This document shows positions 52,213-61,109 of a stretch of DNA of 64,000 nucleotides, in pieces. Under the pieces are notes generated by a model, which saw only the letters and a program-made list of their open reading frames with translations, had not been told where the DNA came from and did not search any database. Source of the stretch: Mycolicibacterium sp. S2-37 (GTDB taxonomy: Bacteria; Actinomycetota; Actinomycetes; Mycobacteriales; Mycobacteriaceae); NCBI RefSeq assembly GCF_017352375.1, contig NZ_JAFEVR010000012.1, positions 124,001 to 188,000 on the forward strand, given 5' to 3'. Made by a program: the position numbers and the translations under genes. How positions within the stretch are numbered: the first letter of the stretch is position 1; each line of letters begins with the position of its first letter.

Positions 52213-52754
52213 CCACCTATCTGGAGATCGCGGCGCTGTTCGGGTCACTGTCGCTGCTGTCGATCGGCGGCGGCAACACGGTGCTGCCCGATATGCACCG
52301 CCAGGCCGTGAACCGCGAGCACTGGCTCACCGACAACCAGTTCGCCGACGTCTTCTCGATCTCCCAGGCCGCGCCGGGGCCGAGCATCCTCATCGTCGCG
52401 TTGGTGGGCTACGGCGCCGGACTGCACGTCGGAGGGGTCCCGGGCGCGATCGTCGGCGGGGTCATCGCGACGGTGGCGATGATCCTGCCCGCAGCGACGC
52501 TGGTCTTCGTGCTCGCCCAGGTCTGGCAGAAGGCGCAGCGATCGCGGTTGCGGTTCGCCGTCGAGAAGGGGTTCCCGCCGCTGACCGTGGGCCTGATCCT
52601 GGCCAGCTCACTGGTGATGAGCCGGGCGGCCGACCACGACTGGCGGGCCTATCTGCTCACCGCGCTGTGCACGCTGGTGTTCGTGTTCACCAAACTCAAC
52701 CCGCTGATCGTGGTCGCGGCCGCAGGAGTCGTCGGCTACTTCGGCATCATCTGA
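52209..52754 (+). CDS. chrA: Chromate transporter, second half (split CHR)
   Basis: A 181-residue partner of the previous protein, with its own CHR motif YLEIAALFGSLSLLSIGGGNTVLPDMHRQAVNREHWLTDNQFADVFSISQAAPGPSILIVALVGYGAGLHVGG and about five helices. GTG 52209 overlaps the preceding stop by 4 bases. Both halves are needed for activity in described short-chain CHR pairs. The gene ends 68 bases before the ABC gene. Confidence 0.9.
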   Translation: MTTYLEIAALFGSLSLLSIGGGNTVLPDMHRQAVNREHWLTDNQFADVFSISQAAPGPSILIVALVGYGAGLHVGGVPGAIVGGVIATVAMILPAATLVFVLAQVWQKAQRSRLRFAVEKGFPPLTVGLILASSLVMSRAADHDWRAYLLTALCTLVFVFTKLNPLIVVAAAGVVGYFGII

Positions 52755-52784
52755 GGCGCTCGGAAGCGACGCACCGGGGAACAA

Positions 52785-52815
52785 TTGACCTCGACATTTG
52801 TTGAGGTTCTACGGT
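52785..52815 (+). promoter_or_regulatory. MerR-type promoter with dyad in a 19-bp spacer
   Basis: -35 TTGACC (52785-52790) and -10 TACGGT (52810-52815) are separated by 19 bp. The spacer region holds the dyad ACCTCGACA-TT-TGTTGAGGT (52788-52807, 8 of 9 pairs), which resembles boxes of SoxR and other MerR-family activators. The ABC gene's ATG is 7 bases after the -10. Confidence 0.65.
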
Positions 52816-52822
52816 GCACTCC

Positions 52823-54790
52823 ATGAACATCGAAACGGTCGCGCGGCAGACCCTCTACCGCCAGGCGCACGCCCGCGGCGGCGATCTGCGTTCGCTGGCC
52901 GACCGCAAACTGCTGCGCCGTATCTGGCGCTTCGCCGAACGCCACCACCGCAGGCTCGGGGTGTTCGTCGGGATCAGCGTGCTCAGCGCGGCGCTGGCGG
53001 TGGCCACCCCGGTGCTGGCGGGCCGGGTCGTCGACGAGATCACCGGCGGTGGCACGTCGGGCGTCGTGATCGGGCTGGCCGCGGTGATCGCCGCGGTCGC
53101 GATCGCCGAGGCGGCGGTGTCGCTGGTGACCCGCTGGCTGTCGTCGACCATCGGCGAGGGATTGATCCTCGACCTGCGGACCGCGGTGTTCGACCACGTC
53201 CAGCGGATGCCGGTGGCGTTCTTCACCAGAACCCGCACCGGCGCCCTGGTCAGCCGTCTTGGCAACGATGTGCTCGGCGCCCAGCGCGCGTTCTCCGACA
53301 CCCTGTCCGGCGTGGTGTCCAACTTGGTCACCCTGACGCTGACCCTGGGCGTGATGCTCGCGATCTCGTGGCAGATCACGGTGGTCTCGCTGGTGCTGGT
53401 GCCGCTGTTCGTGGTGCCGGCACGGCGGATCGGCACGAAGATGGCGCAGCTGTCGCGGGAGAGTGCGATCTACAACGCGACGATGAACACCCAGATGACC
53501 GAGCGGTTCTCCGCGCCCGGCGCCACGCTGGTCAAACTGTTCGGCCGCCCCGCCGAGGAGTCGCGAGAGTTCGCGGTGCGCGCGGGCCGGGTGCGTGACA
53601 TCGGCGTGCGATCGGCGATGTTGCAGGCGACGTTCATGAACTCGCTGACGTTGATGTCGGCGCTCGCGCTGGCGCTGGTGTACGGGCTCGGCGGTGTGCT
53701 CGCACTCGGCGGAGCACTGCAGGCCGGTGCGATCGTGTCGCTGGCCCTGCTATTGACCCGGCTCTACGCGCCGCTGACCGCGCTGGCCAACGCCCGGGTG
53801 GAGATTGCCAGCGCGCTGGTGTCCTTCGAGCGGGTCTTCGAGGTGCTCGATCTGGTTCCGCTGATCCAGGAGAAGGACGACGCCGTCGCGGTTCCCGACG
53901 GCCCGGTCAGAGGCGGGATCGCCGTCGAATTCGATCAAGTCCGTTTCGGCTACCCGTCGGCCGACAAAGTGTCGCTGGCGTCGCTGGAGGAGGTCGCCGA
54001 GCTCTCCGAAACCGACATGCGCGCAGGTGAGGAAGTGCTGCACGGCATCTCGTTCACCGCACGGCCCGGGCAGATGGTCGCCCTGGTCGGGCCGTCCGGC
54101 TCGGGGAAGTCCACGATCGCCGCACTCCTGGCCCGGCTCTACGACGTCTCGTCAGGCGCGGTCCGGCTGGGCGGGGTCGACGTCCGGGATCTGACGTTCG
54201 CGTCGCTGCGCGACACCGTCGGCATGGTCACCCAGGACGGGCACCTTTTCCACGAGTCGATCCGCGCGAACCTCACGCTGGCCGTGCCCGCGGACATTCC
54301 GGCCACCGACGAACAGCTGTGGGAGGCGCTGCGCCGCGCCCGGCTCGCTGATGTCGTCGCCGCGATGCCCGACGGTCTGGACACCGTTGTCGGTGAGCGC
54401 GGATACCGTCTGTCGGGTGGGCAGCGGCAGCGGCTGACCATCGCCCGCCTGCTGTTGGGACGGTCCCGGGTGGTGGTGCTCGACGAGGCCACGGCGTCGC
54501 TGGACTCCGAATCCGAGGCGGCGGTGCAGCAGGCCCTCGCTGAGGCGCTGGCCGGGCGCACGTCGCTGGTCATCGCCCACCGGCTGTCGACCGTACGGGC
54601 GGCGGACGTGATCCTCGTCGTCGAAGGGGGACGGATCGTCGAGCGGGGTACCCATGAGGAGCTGCTCGCGCACCCTGGCCGGTATGCCGAGCTGTACCGC
54701 ACGCAGTTCGGGCGGACGGCGCCCGACCGGCGATCCCGGTCGCCGCATGACGTTATTCGCTTGCCGCGAATGGGAAGATTGACTAAGTGA
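52823..54790 (+). CDS. ABC exporter (fused membrane and ATPase domains), first of three
   Basis: A 655-residue half-transporter. The N-terminal domain has six helices (FVGISVLSAALAVATPVLAGRV and others), and the coupling segment LGNDVLGAQRAFSDTLSG. The ATPase domain carries Walker A VGPSGSGKST, signature YRLSGGQRQR, Walker B RVVVLDEATASLD and the switch His in VIAHRLSTV, all canonical, so it could work as a homodimer. ATG 52823 is given by the promoter spacing. An insert before the ATPase (SLASLEEVAELSETDMRAGEEV) is unusual. The substrate is unknown. Confidence 0.92.
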   Translation: MNIETVARQTLYRQAHARGGDLRSLADRKLLRRIWRFAERHHRRLGVFVGISVLSAALAVATPVLAGRVVDEITGGGTSGVVIGLAAVIAAVAIAEAAVSLVTRWLSSTIGEGLILDLRTAVFDHVQRMPVAFFTRTRTGALVSRLGNDVLGAQRAFSDTLSGVVSNLVTLTLTLGVMLAISWQITVVSLVLVPLFVVPARRIGTKMAQLSRESAIYNATMNTQMTERFSAPGATLVKLFGRPAEESREFAVRAGRVRDIGVRSAMLQATFMNSLTLMSALALALVYGLGGVLALGGALQAGAIVSLALLLTRLYAPLTALANARVEIASALVSFERVFEVLDLVPLIQEKDDAVAVPDGPVRGGIAVEFDQVRFGYPSADKVSLASLEEVAELSETDMRAGEEVLHGISFTARPGQMVALVGPSGSGKSTIAALLARLYDVSSGAVRLGGVDVRDLTFASLRDTVGMVTQDGHLFHESIRANLTLAVPADIPATDEQLWEALRRARLADVVAAMPDGLDTVVGERGYRLSGGQRQRLTIARLLLGRSRVVVLDEATASLDSESEAAVQQALAEALAGRTSLVIAHRLSTVRAADVILVVEGGRIVERGTHEELLAHPGRYAELYRTQFGRTAPDRRSRSPHDVIRLPRMGRLTK

Positions 54791-54806
54791 CAGGGCGGGT
54801 GACGTG

Positions 54807-56729
54807 ATGACGGCGGACTCGCGGGCGCTGCGCTCTGCGCCCGCGATCGCCGCTGCGCGTCCGCGGCCGCGAGGCAGCTCGGATCTGTGGCGGATGCTCC
54901 CGTACCTGATGCCCTACCGGGTGCGGTGGATCGCGATGATCACCGTCGCGATCGTCAGCCTCGGGGCCACCATCGCGATCCCGCTGATGACGAAGGCGGT
55001 CATCGACGGGCCGGTGCGCCACCAGGACGAGCGCGGGCTATGGCTGCTCGGCGCCGCGGCGATGGGGGTGGGCGTCACCGAGGCGGTGCTGTGGTTCATC
55101 CGCCGCTGGCTGGTGTCGCGGGCGACGATGGGCGTGGAAGCCGACATCCGCAAGGATCTGTACGCCCGGCTGCAGATTCTGCCGATGAGCTTCCACGGCC
55201 GGTGGCAGTCCGGTCAGTTGCTCTCGCGCGTCATGAACGATCTCTCGACCATCCGGCGGTTCATGTCGTTCGGCCTGGTGTTCCTGGTCCTCAACGGTCT
55301 GCAGATCGTGGTGGTCACCGCCATCCTGCTGTCGATGTACTGGCCGCTCGGCGTCGTGGTGCTGGCCTCGATCGTGCCGATCACGTTGACGGTGCTGCAC
55401 TTCCAGCGCGAGTACACCAGGCTGTCCCGACTCGCGCAGGACCAGTCCGGGCACGTCGCCACCCACGTCGAGGAGTCGGCGCTGGGGCTGCGCGTGGTGA
55501 AGTCGTTCGGCCGCGAGGACTACGTCTACGACCGGTTCGACCGCCAGCTCACCGACCTGTACGACACCCAGGTCAGGCGCGTCTCGGTGTCGGCGAAGTT
55601 CTGGACGCTGCTCGAGATCATCCCGAACCTGACGCTGATCGTGGTGCTCGGCTTCGGCGCCTACGCCGCGGGCCACGGTCTGGTCACCATGGGCACGCTG
55701 GTCGCCTTCATCACGATGATGTTGTCGCTGGTGTGGCCGATCGCCTCGCTGGGCTTCCTGCTGTCGATGACCCAGGAGTCGTTCACCGCCGCCAACCGGA
55801 TCGCCGAGATCTTCGACGCCCCGCGCGACATCGTCGACGGTCCCGACAACGCCACCCCGCGCGGCGGTCGACTCGAACTCGTCGACGTCGGTTTCCGCTT
55901 CCCCGACAGCGATGAATGGGCGCTGCGCCACGTCGACCTGACCATCGAGCCGGGAGAGACGATCGCCCTGGTGGGCGCCACCGGCTCGGGCAAGTCGGTG
56001 CTCGTATCGCTGCTGTCGCGGCTCTACGACGTGACCGAGGGCGTCATCCGTGTCGACGGGCGCGACATCCGCGAGCTGTCGCTGCCCGCGCTGCGTCAGG
56101 CCGTGGCAACGGCGTTCGAGGACCCCACGCTGTTCTCGATGTCGGTGGCGGAGAACCTTCGCCTCGGCAGCCCGGACGCGACGCACGACCAGCTCGCCGA
56201 GGCCGTCGAGGTAGCCGCCGCCCAGTTCGTCTACGACTTGCCGTTCGGGCTGGACACCCGCATCGGCGAGCAGGGTATGAGTCTGTCCGGCGGTCAGCGG
56301 CAACGCCTTTCGCTGGCCCGCGCGATCCTCGCCCAGCCCCGGATCCTGGTGCTCGACGACACCCTGTCCGCCCTCGACGTGCACACCGAGGCGGTCGTGG
56401 AGGAGGCGCTGCGCCGGGTGCTGCATGCCGTCACCGGCATCGTCGTCGCCCACCGGGCCTCGACGGTGCTGCTGGCCGACCGGGTCGCGCTGATCGAGCG
56501 CGGCACCATCACCGATGTCGGCACCCACGCCCAGCTGCTCGCCGACGTGCCGCAGTACCGCTATCTGCTGGCCGCCGACGACGAGCTCGACGACGGCGCC
56601 GAGCACGTCCAAGCATGGGAGGACACCGACGAGCGGGCGCGGCTGGAACACACCTACACCGCGCACGAAGCAACCGAAGAAGCCTGTGCGGATCCCCGTT
56701 TCGTCACCTCGGAGGCCGACGGCCGATGA
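54807..56729 (+). CDS. ABC exporter, non-canonical half of a heterodimer
   Basis: A 640-residue half-transporter that starts at ATG 54807 (GTG 54804 is in frame just before), 16 bases after the first ABC gene. Walker A VGATGSGKSV and signature MSLSGGQRQR are intact, but Walker B reads ILVLDDTLSALD: the catalytic Glu is Asp, the hallmark of the degenerate ATP site in heterodimeric exporters. The switch His is kept (VAHRASTV). A 60-residue acidic tail (EHVQAWEDTDERARLEHTYTAHEATEE) follows. The stop overlaps the partner gene (ATGA). Confidence 0.93.
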   Translation: MTADSRALRSAPAIAAARPRPRGSSDLWRMLPYLMPYRVRWIAMITVAIVSLGATIAIPLMTKAVIDGPVRHQDERGLWLLGAAAMGVGVTEAVLWFIRRWLVSRATMGVEADIRKDLYARLQILPMSFHGRWQSGQLLSRVMNDLSTIRRFMSFGLVFLVLNGLQIVVVTAILLSMYWPLGVVVLASIVPITLTVLHFQREYTRLSRLAQDQSGHVATHVEESALGLRVVKSFGREDYVYDRFDRQLTDLYDTQVRRVSVSAKFWTLLEIIPNLTLIVVLGFGAYAAGHGLVTMGTLVAFITMMLSLVWPIASLGFLLSMTQESFTAANRIAEIFDAPRDIVDGPDNATPRGGRLELVDVGFRFPDSDEWALRHVDLTIEPGETIALVGATGSGKSVLVSLLSRLYDVTEGVIRVDGRDIRELSLPALRQAVATAFEDPTLFSMSVAENLRLGSPDATHDQLAEAVEVAAAQFVYDLPFGLDTRIGEQGMSLSGGQRQRLSLARAILAQPRILVLDDTLSALDVHTEAVVEEALRRVLHAVTGIVVAHRASTVLLADRVALIERGTITDVGTHAQLLADVPQYRYLLAADDELDDGAEHVQAWEDTDERARLEHTYTAHEATEEACADPRFVTSEADGR

Positions 56730-58549
56730 CCGCGACCGACTGGCGCGGACGCGTCAAAGAGGATCAAGACGACGATCTCCCGATCGACGAGAGCGTCCCG
56801 CGCCGCCGCGAGGCGCGGGCACTGCTGGGCAGTCTGCTCAAGCCGTATCGCGTCGCGCTGTTGCTGCTGGCGCTGGTCGTGGTGGTGGAGAACGCCGCCC
56901 GGCTCTCGGTGCCGCTACTGGTCCAGCGCGGCATCGACCACGGCATCCCGCCGCTGCTCGAAGGCGGACCCGCACGCGAACTGATGCTGATCGTCGGCGC
57001 GCTGTGCGGTGTGGTGCTGGTGCAGGCGCTGGGCCGGATGTTCTTCCTGCGCCGCTCCGGCAGGATCGGGCAGAAGGTGCTGCTCGAGTTGCGGCGCAGG
57101 GTGTTCCGGCACTTCCAGCGTCTCGACATCGCCTTTCACGACCGGTACACCTCGGGCCGTGTGGTCAGCCGGTCGACCAACGATGTCGAGGCGATCCAGG
57201 ACATGCTGGAGACCGGCTTCGACAGTCTGATCACCGCGGTGCTCACGCTCGTCGGCACCGCCGTTCTGCTGGTGGCCCTGGACGTGAAGCTGGGCCTGAT
57301 GTGCCTGGCGGCCTTCCCACTGCTGGTGGCGCTGGTGTGGTGGTTCCGCAACGAGTCGGCCAAGACCTACCGCAGGGTGCGCGAGAGCGCCGCGCTGGTG
57401 ATCGTGCAGTTCGTCGAGACGATGACCGGCATCAAGGCCGTGCAGGCCTACCGCCGCGAGCCGCGCAATCAGGAGATCTTCGAAGACATCGCCGACCGGT
57501 ACCGCGTCGACAACGAACGCACCTTCCGGTTGCTCGCGATCTTCATGCCCGGCGTGAAGCTGGTCGGCAACGTCACCACCGGCGTCGTGCTGCTCTACGG
57601 CGGCTTTCGGGTGCTGCACGGCGAGATGACGATCGGCACACTGACGGCGTTCCTGCTCTATCTGCGGATGTTCTTCGAACCGATGCAGGAGATCTCGCAG
57701 TTCTTCAACACTTTTCAGTCGGCGTCCTCGGCGCTGGAGAAGCTGGCCGGGGTACTGGCCGAGAAACCCGGGATCGAGGATCCCGACGATCCGGTGGCGC
57801 TGGCCTCGGTGCGCGGCGAGATCGCTTTCGACGGCGTGTCGTTCGGCTATTCGCCGGACCGTCCGGTGCTGCCGGGCCTGGATCTGCACGTCCCGGCCGG
57901 ACAGACCGTGGCGCTCGTCGGGACGACCGGCGCGGGCAAGACCACGATCGCCAAGTTGATCGCCCGATTCTACGATCCGACATCGGGGTCGATCAGCCTG
58001 GACGGCACCGATCTGCGCTCTCTGTCGCAGAGCGAACTGCGCCGGCACGTGGTGATGGTGACCCAGGAGAACTTCATGTTCGACGGCACCGTCGCCGACA
58101 ACATCCGGTTCGGCAAGCCCGACGCCACCGACGAGGAGGTGCACGCCGCCGCCGCGGCCGTCGGCGCCGACCGCTTCATCGACGCGCTCCCAGAGGGTTT
58201 CGACACCGACGTCGCCAAGCGCGGCGGCCGGCTCTCGGCGGGGCAGCGCCAGCTCATCGCGTTCGCGCGGGCGTTCCTGGCCGATCCGGCGGTGCTGATC
58301 CTCGACGAGGCCACCTCGTCGCTCGACATCCCCAGCGAGCGGATGGTGCAGCGCGCGCTGGAGACCGTGCTGAGCGACCGCACGGCGCTGGTGATCGCGC
58401 ACCGCCTGTCGACGGTCGAGATCGCCGACCGCGTGCTGGTGCTCGAACACGGCCGCATCGTCGAGGACGGCCCGCCGGCCGAGTTGATCAGCCAGGGCGG
58501 CGGGCATTACGCCGCATTGCACGAGGCCTGGCAGCACTCCCTGGCCTGA
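56726..58549 (+). CDS. ABC exporter, canonical half of a heterodimer
   Basis: A 607-residue half-transporter. The six-helix domain begins at about residue 40 (YRVALLLLALVVVVENAARLSVPLLVQRG). Walker A is VGTTGAGKTT, Walker B is AVLILDEATSSLD with the catalytic Glu, and the switch His is in VIAHRLSTV. The signature is RLSAGQRQL instead of LSGGQ, and this signature would close over the Asp-bearing site of the partner. The gene overlaps its partner by 4 bases, so equal amounts are made. Substrate is unknown; drugs or lipids are usual. Confidence 0.93.
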   Translation: MTATDWRGRVKEDQDDDLPIDESVPRRREARALLGSLLKPYRVALLLLALVVVVENAARLSVPLLVQRGIDHGIPPLLEGGPARELMLIVGALCGVVLVQALGRMFFLRRSGRIGQKVLLELRRRVFRHFQRLDIAFHDRYTSGRVVSRSTNDVEAIQDMLETGFDSLITAVLTLVGTAVLLVALDVKLGLMCLAAFPLLVALVWWFRNESAKTYRRVRESAALVIVQFVETMTGIKAVQAYRREPRNQEIFEDIADRYRVDNERTFRLLAIFMPGVKLVGNVTTGVVLLYGGFRVLHGEMTIGTLTAFLLYLRMFFEPMQEISQFFNTFQSASSALEKLAGVLAEKPGIEDPDDPVALASVRGEIAFDGVSFGYSPDRPVLPGLDLHVPAGQTVALVGTTGAGKTTIAKLIARFYDPTSGSISLDGTDLRSLSQSELRRHVVMVTQENFMFDGTVADNIRFGKPDATDEEVHAAAAAVGADRFIDALPEGFDTDVAKRGGRLSAGQRQLIAFARAFLADPAVLILDEATSSLDIPSERMVQRALETVLSDRTALVIAHRLSTVEIADRVLVLEHGRIVEDGPPAELISQGGGHYAALHEAWQHSLA

Positions 58550-58589
58550 GCCGGCTTTCGTTGACTCTGGCCTACGCGTGGGCCGATCC

Positions 58590-59969
58590 CTACGCCACCT
58601 GAGCCCCGGCGAGCAGCACCTCGAGCTTGTCGTTGATCGCGGGCAGCTGCGAGGTCATCACCGAGATGATCTTCTCCCGCGCCCGCGGACTGACCCCGGA
58701 CGAGATGTGGTGCAGCACGTTGAGCCGCGCCGCGTCGACCCACGCCATCATGTCCGGGTCGGCGAACCACTGCAGCTGATTGCGGTTGAATGTCAACATC
58801 ATCCGCAGCCAATCCGCCGGCTCGTGCGGATACGGCACCGGACCGCAGAACATGTTGCGGGTGTCGTCGTCGTGATACGCCGCTTCGACGTGCGCGATCA
58901 CCGCGGCGCTGAACGCGGGCTGGCAGGTCCGCACCGTCTGCAGCGAGATGTGGTCACCGTCGAAGATGGCGGTCGGCGGCTTCCTGCTCAAACCGTCAGC
59001 GCTGCAGTCGATGTAGAGCGCCGACGGGTCCACGTCGACCGTTCCGCCGTCCAGGGTGATGCGACCCGGCTCGATCGCCTGCACGTGCCCCAGGCGCACC
59101 ACGTCCGCGATGCGCCGCAACTCGGTGAGCTCGGCCTGCGACAGGATCGCGCACCGGTACATCGTCGGGTCGACGGAGGTGTCGATGCGCTGCAGACAGC
59201 CCCTGGCCTCCAGTCGGACGAAGAGATCGGCGTAGGACTGCGCCTCGAGCACCGCGGCGAGTTGTCCGGAGAAATCGGCCAGCGCCCGCTTCGCGAACTG
59301 TGCACCCGGCTGGATCGCCGCCCGGTCCAGCACCCAGGAGTCACGCGGCGTGATCCACGTGATCCGTTGCGGTGCAACGCCATGGCGCAGCAGCCACAGA
59401 CAGGCGTCCATCGCCGTCTTGCCCGCGCCGACGATCACATAGCGGTCCCTGCCCTGGCGCAGCCGGGGCAGATCGTTGGGTGGCACGCAGTCGACGCCCG
59501 GGGCCACCGCGTAGGACGGCCTGCGCATCGACGGCACGACGATCTCGACATGGCTGGTGACGATACGACGGGCGCGCACCGAGATCTCGTCGCCGGCATA
59601 GGTACGAACCCGGCCGTCGCCGAGGTATTCGCTCATGGGCAGGTAGGTGACCCGGCCCGACGGCAGCAGGTGCTGACGCATGACCGCGTCGAAATACGCA
59701 CACACCTCGGCACCGCTGGCCAATTCGTGATAGCCCGCGTTGAGGCCCTCGACGTCGATCGCGCCGGTGCCCAGATCGCGCGAATTCACCCCGTAGTACG
59801 CCGACGGCTGATGAAGGCGCACATAGGGATACGCCGTCGTCCAGTGGCCACCCGGCTGGTCGTTGCGGTCGACGATCACCACCGTCGCGTCGCTCTCGGC
59901 GATGAGGGTGTCGGCGAACGCCATACCCATGGCGCCCGCGCCGATGATCAGATAATCGGCGTCGACCAT
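58590..59969 (-). CDS. FAD/NAD(P)-binding oxidoreductase (monooxygenase-like)
   Basis: A 459-residue flavoprotein. The FAD motif is DYLIIGAGAMGMAFADTL at the N-terminus, followed by GGHWTTAYPYVRLHQPSAYYGVNSRDLG, and the second nucleotide-binding motif is RYVIVGAGKTAMDACLWLL (about residue 173), the two-dinucleotide pattern seen in flavin monooxygenases. The C-terminal helical part has MMLTFNRNQLQWFADPDMMAW. ATG 59969 overlaps the stop of the epoxide hydrolase gene by one base (TGATG), so both are one operon. The substrate is unknown; co-action with the hydrolase is inferred. Confidence 0.88.
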   Translation of the reverse strand: MVDADYLIIGAGAMGMAFADTLIAESDATVVIVDRNDQPGGHWTTAYPYVRLHQPSAYYGVNSRDLGTGAIDVEGLNAGYHELASGAEVCAYFDAVMRQHLLPSGRVTYLPMSEYLGDGRVRTYAGDEISVRARRIVTSHVEIVVPSMRRPSYAVAPGVDCVPPNDLPRLRQGRDRYVIVGAGKTAMDACLWLLRHGVAPQRITWITPRDSWVLDRAAIQPGAQFAKRALADFSGQLAAVLEAQSYADLFVRLEARGCLQRIDTSVDPTMYRCAILSQAELTELRRIADVVRLGHVQAIEPGRITLDGGTVDVDPSALYIDCSADGLSRKPPTAIFDGDHISLQTVRTCQPAFSAAVIAHVEAAYHDDDTRNMFCGPVPYPHEPADWLRMMLTFNRNQLQWFADPDMMAWVDAARLNVLHHISSGVSPRAREKIISVMTSQLPAINDKLEVLLAGAQVA

Positions 59970-61072
59970 CAGCGCACGGTGTCGAAGAACGTGCGCACGT
60001 CCTCGACGAAGAGATCGGGTTGTTCCAGCGCCGCGAAGTGCCCGCCGCGGGGCATGTCCGTCCAGTGGGTGATGTGGTAGCTGTCCTCGCACCAGTGCCG
60101 TGGCATCCGGATGATCTCTTTGGGGAACGACGCGACGCCGGTCGGCAGACCGACCGGATCGCTGTTCCTTCCGCCGGTGTAGGTCTCCCAGTACAGGCGG
60201 GCCGACGACGCCCCCGACGCGGTCAGCCAGTAGAGCATCACGTTGTCGAGCATCTCGTCGCGGCCGACCGCATTCTCCGGATGGCCGTCGCAGTCGGTCC
60301 ACGCGAAGAACTTCTCCACGATCCACGCCAGCTGGGCCACCGGGGAGTCGACGAGCCCGTAGCCCAGCGTCTGCGGACGGGTGGACTGCTGCTGGAAATA
60401 GCCGGTCTCCCATTGCCGGCGGCGCTGCATCGCCGCCAGGGCATGCTGCTCCTGCTCGCTCGGCGCGGTCAGGTCCTTGGGTGGGCGGCCGATCGGCATG
60501 TTGGTGTGGATGCCGACGCAGTGGCCGACGTTGCGGCCGATCTGGGTGGTGATCACCGACCCCCAATCGCCGCCCTGTGCGCCGTAGCGGTCGTAACCGA
60601 GCCGCACCATCAGCGCATCCCACGCGGTGGCGATCTTCTCGATGCCCCAGCCGGTCGCGTCCGGCTTCGCCGAGAACCCGTAGCCGGGCAGCGACGGGCA
60701 CACCACGTCGAAGCCGGCGTCGTTGAGGGGAGAGATGACGTTGGCGAACTCCACGATCGAGCCCGGCCAGCCGTGCGTGATCAGCAGCGGGAACCCGTGC
60801 CCGCGGGTCGATCGCTGGTGGATGAAGTGGATGTCGAGGCCGTCGAGCTCGGTGGTGAAGTGGTCGAAGCGGTTGAGCGCCGCTTCGCGTGCCCGCCAGT
60901 CGTAGTTCTCCGCCCAGTATTCGGCCAGTTTCCGGGTGTAGGCGAGCGGGATGCCCTGGCTCCAGTCGTCGACCGGCTCCGCTTCGGGCCAGCGAGTGTT
61001 GGCCAGCCGCGACGTGAGGTCGGCGAGCGCGGCGTCGGGAATCTCGATGCGGAAGGGTGTGACTGCTGACAC
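59969..61072 (-). CDS. Epoxide hydrolase (alpha/beta hydrolase with EHN domain)
   Basis: A 367-residue enzyme of the microsomal-type epoxide hydrolase group. The N-terminal EHN lid is FRIEIPDAALADLTSRLANTRWP...GIPLAYTRKLAEYWAENYDWR. The oxyanion motif is ITHGWPGSIVEF, the nucleophile Asp is in GAQGGDWGSVIT (about residue 160), and the C-terminal His is in PRGGHFAALEQPD. It opens epoxides to diols by an ester intermediate. GTG 61072 is the start. The FAD oxidoreductase follows directly; an epoxide made by it could be the substrate. Confidence 0.93.
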   Translation of the reverse strand: MSAVTPFRIEIPDAALADLTSRLANTRWPEAEPVDDWSQGIPLAYTRKLAEYWAENYDWRAREAALNRFDHFTTELDGLDIHFIHQRSTRGHGFPLLITHGWPGSIVEFANVISPLNDAGFDVVCPSLPGYGFSAKPDATGWGIEKIATAWDALMVRLGYDRYGAQGGDWGSVITTQIGRNVGHCVGIHTNMPIGRPPKDLTAPSEQEQHALAAMQRRRQWETGYFQQQSTRPQTLGYGLVDSPVAQLAWIVEKFFAWTDCDGHPENAVGRDEMLDNVMLYWLTASGASSARLYWETYTGGRNSDPVGLPTGVASFPKEIIRMPRHWCEDSYHITHWTDMPRGGHFAALEQPDLFVEDVRTFFDTVR

Positions 61073-61109
61073 GTTCCCGATCCTTGCACGGCGCACTGTC
61101 GCGGCGGCG

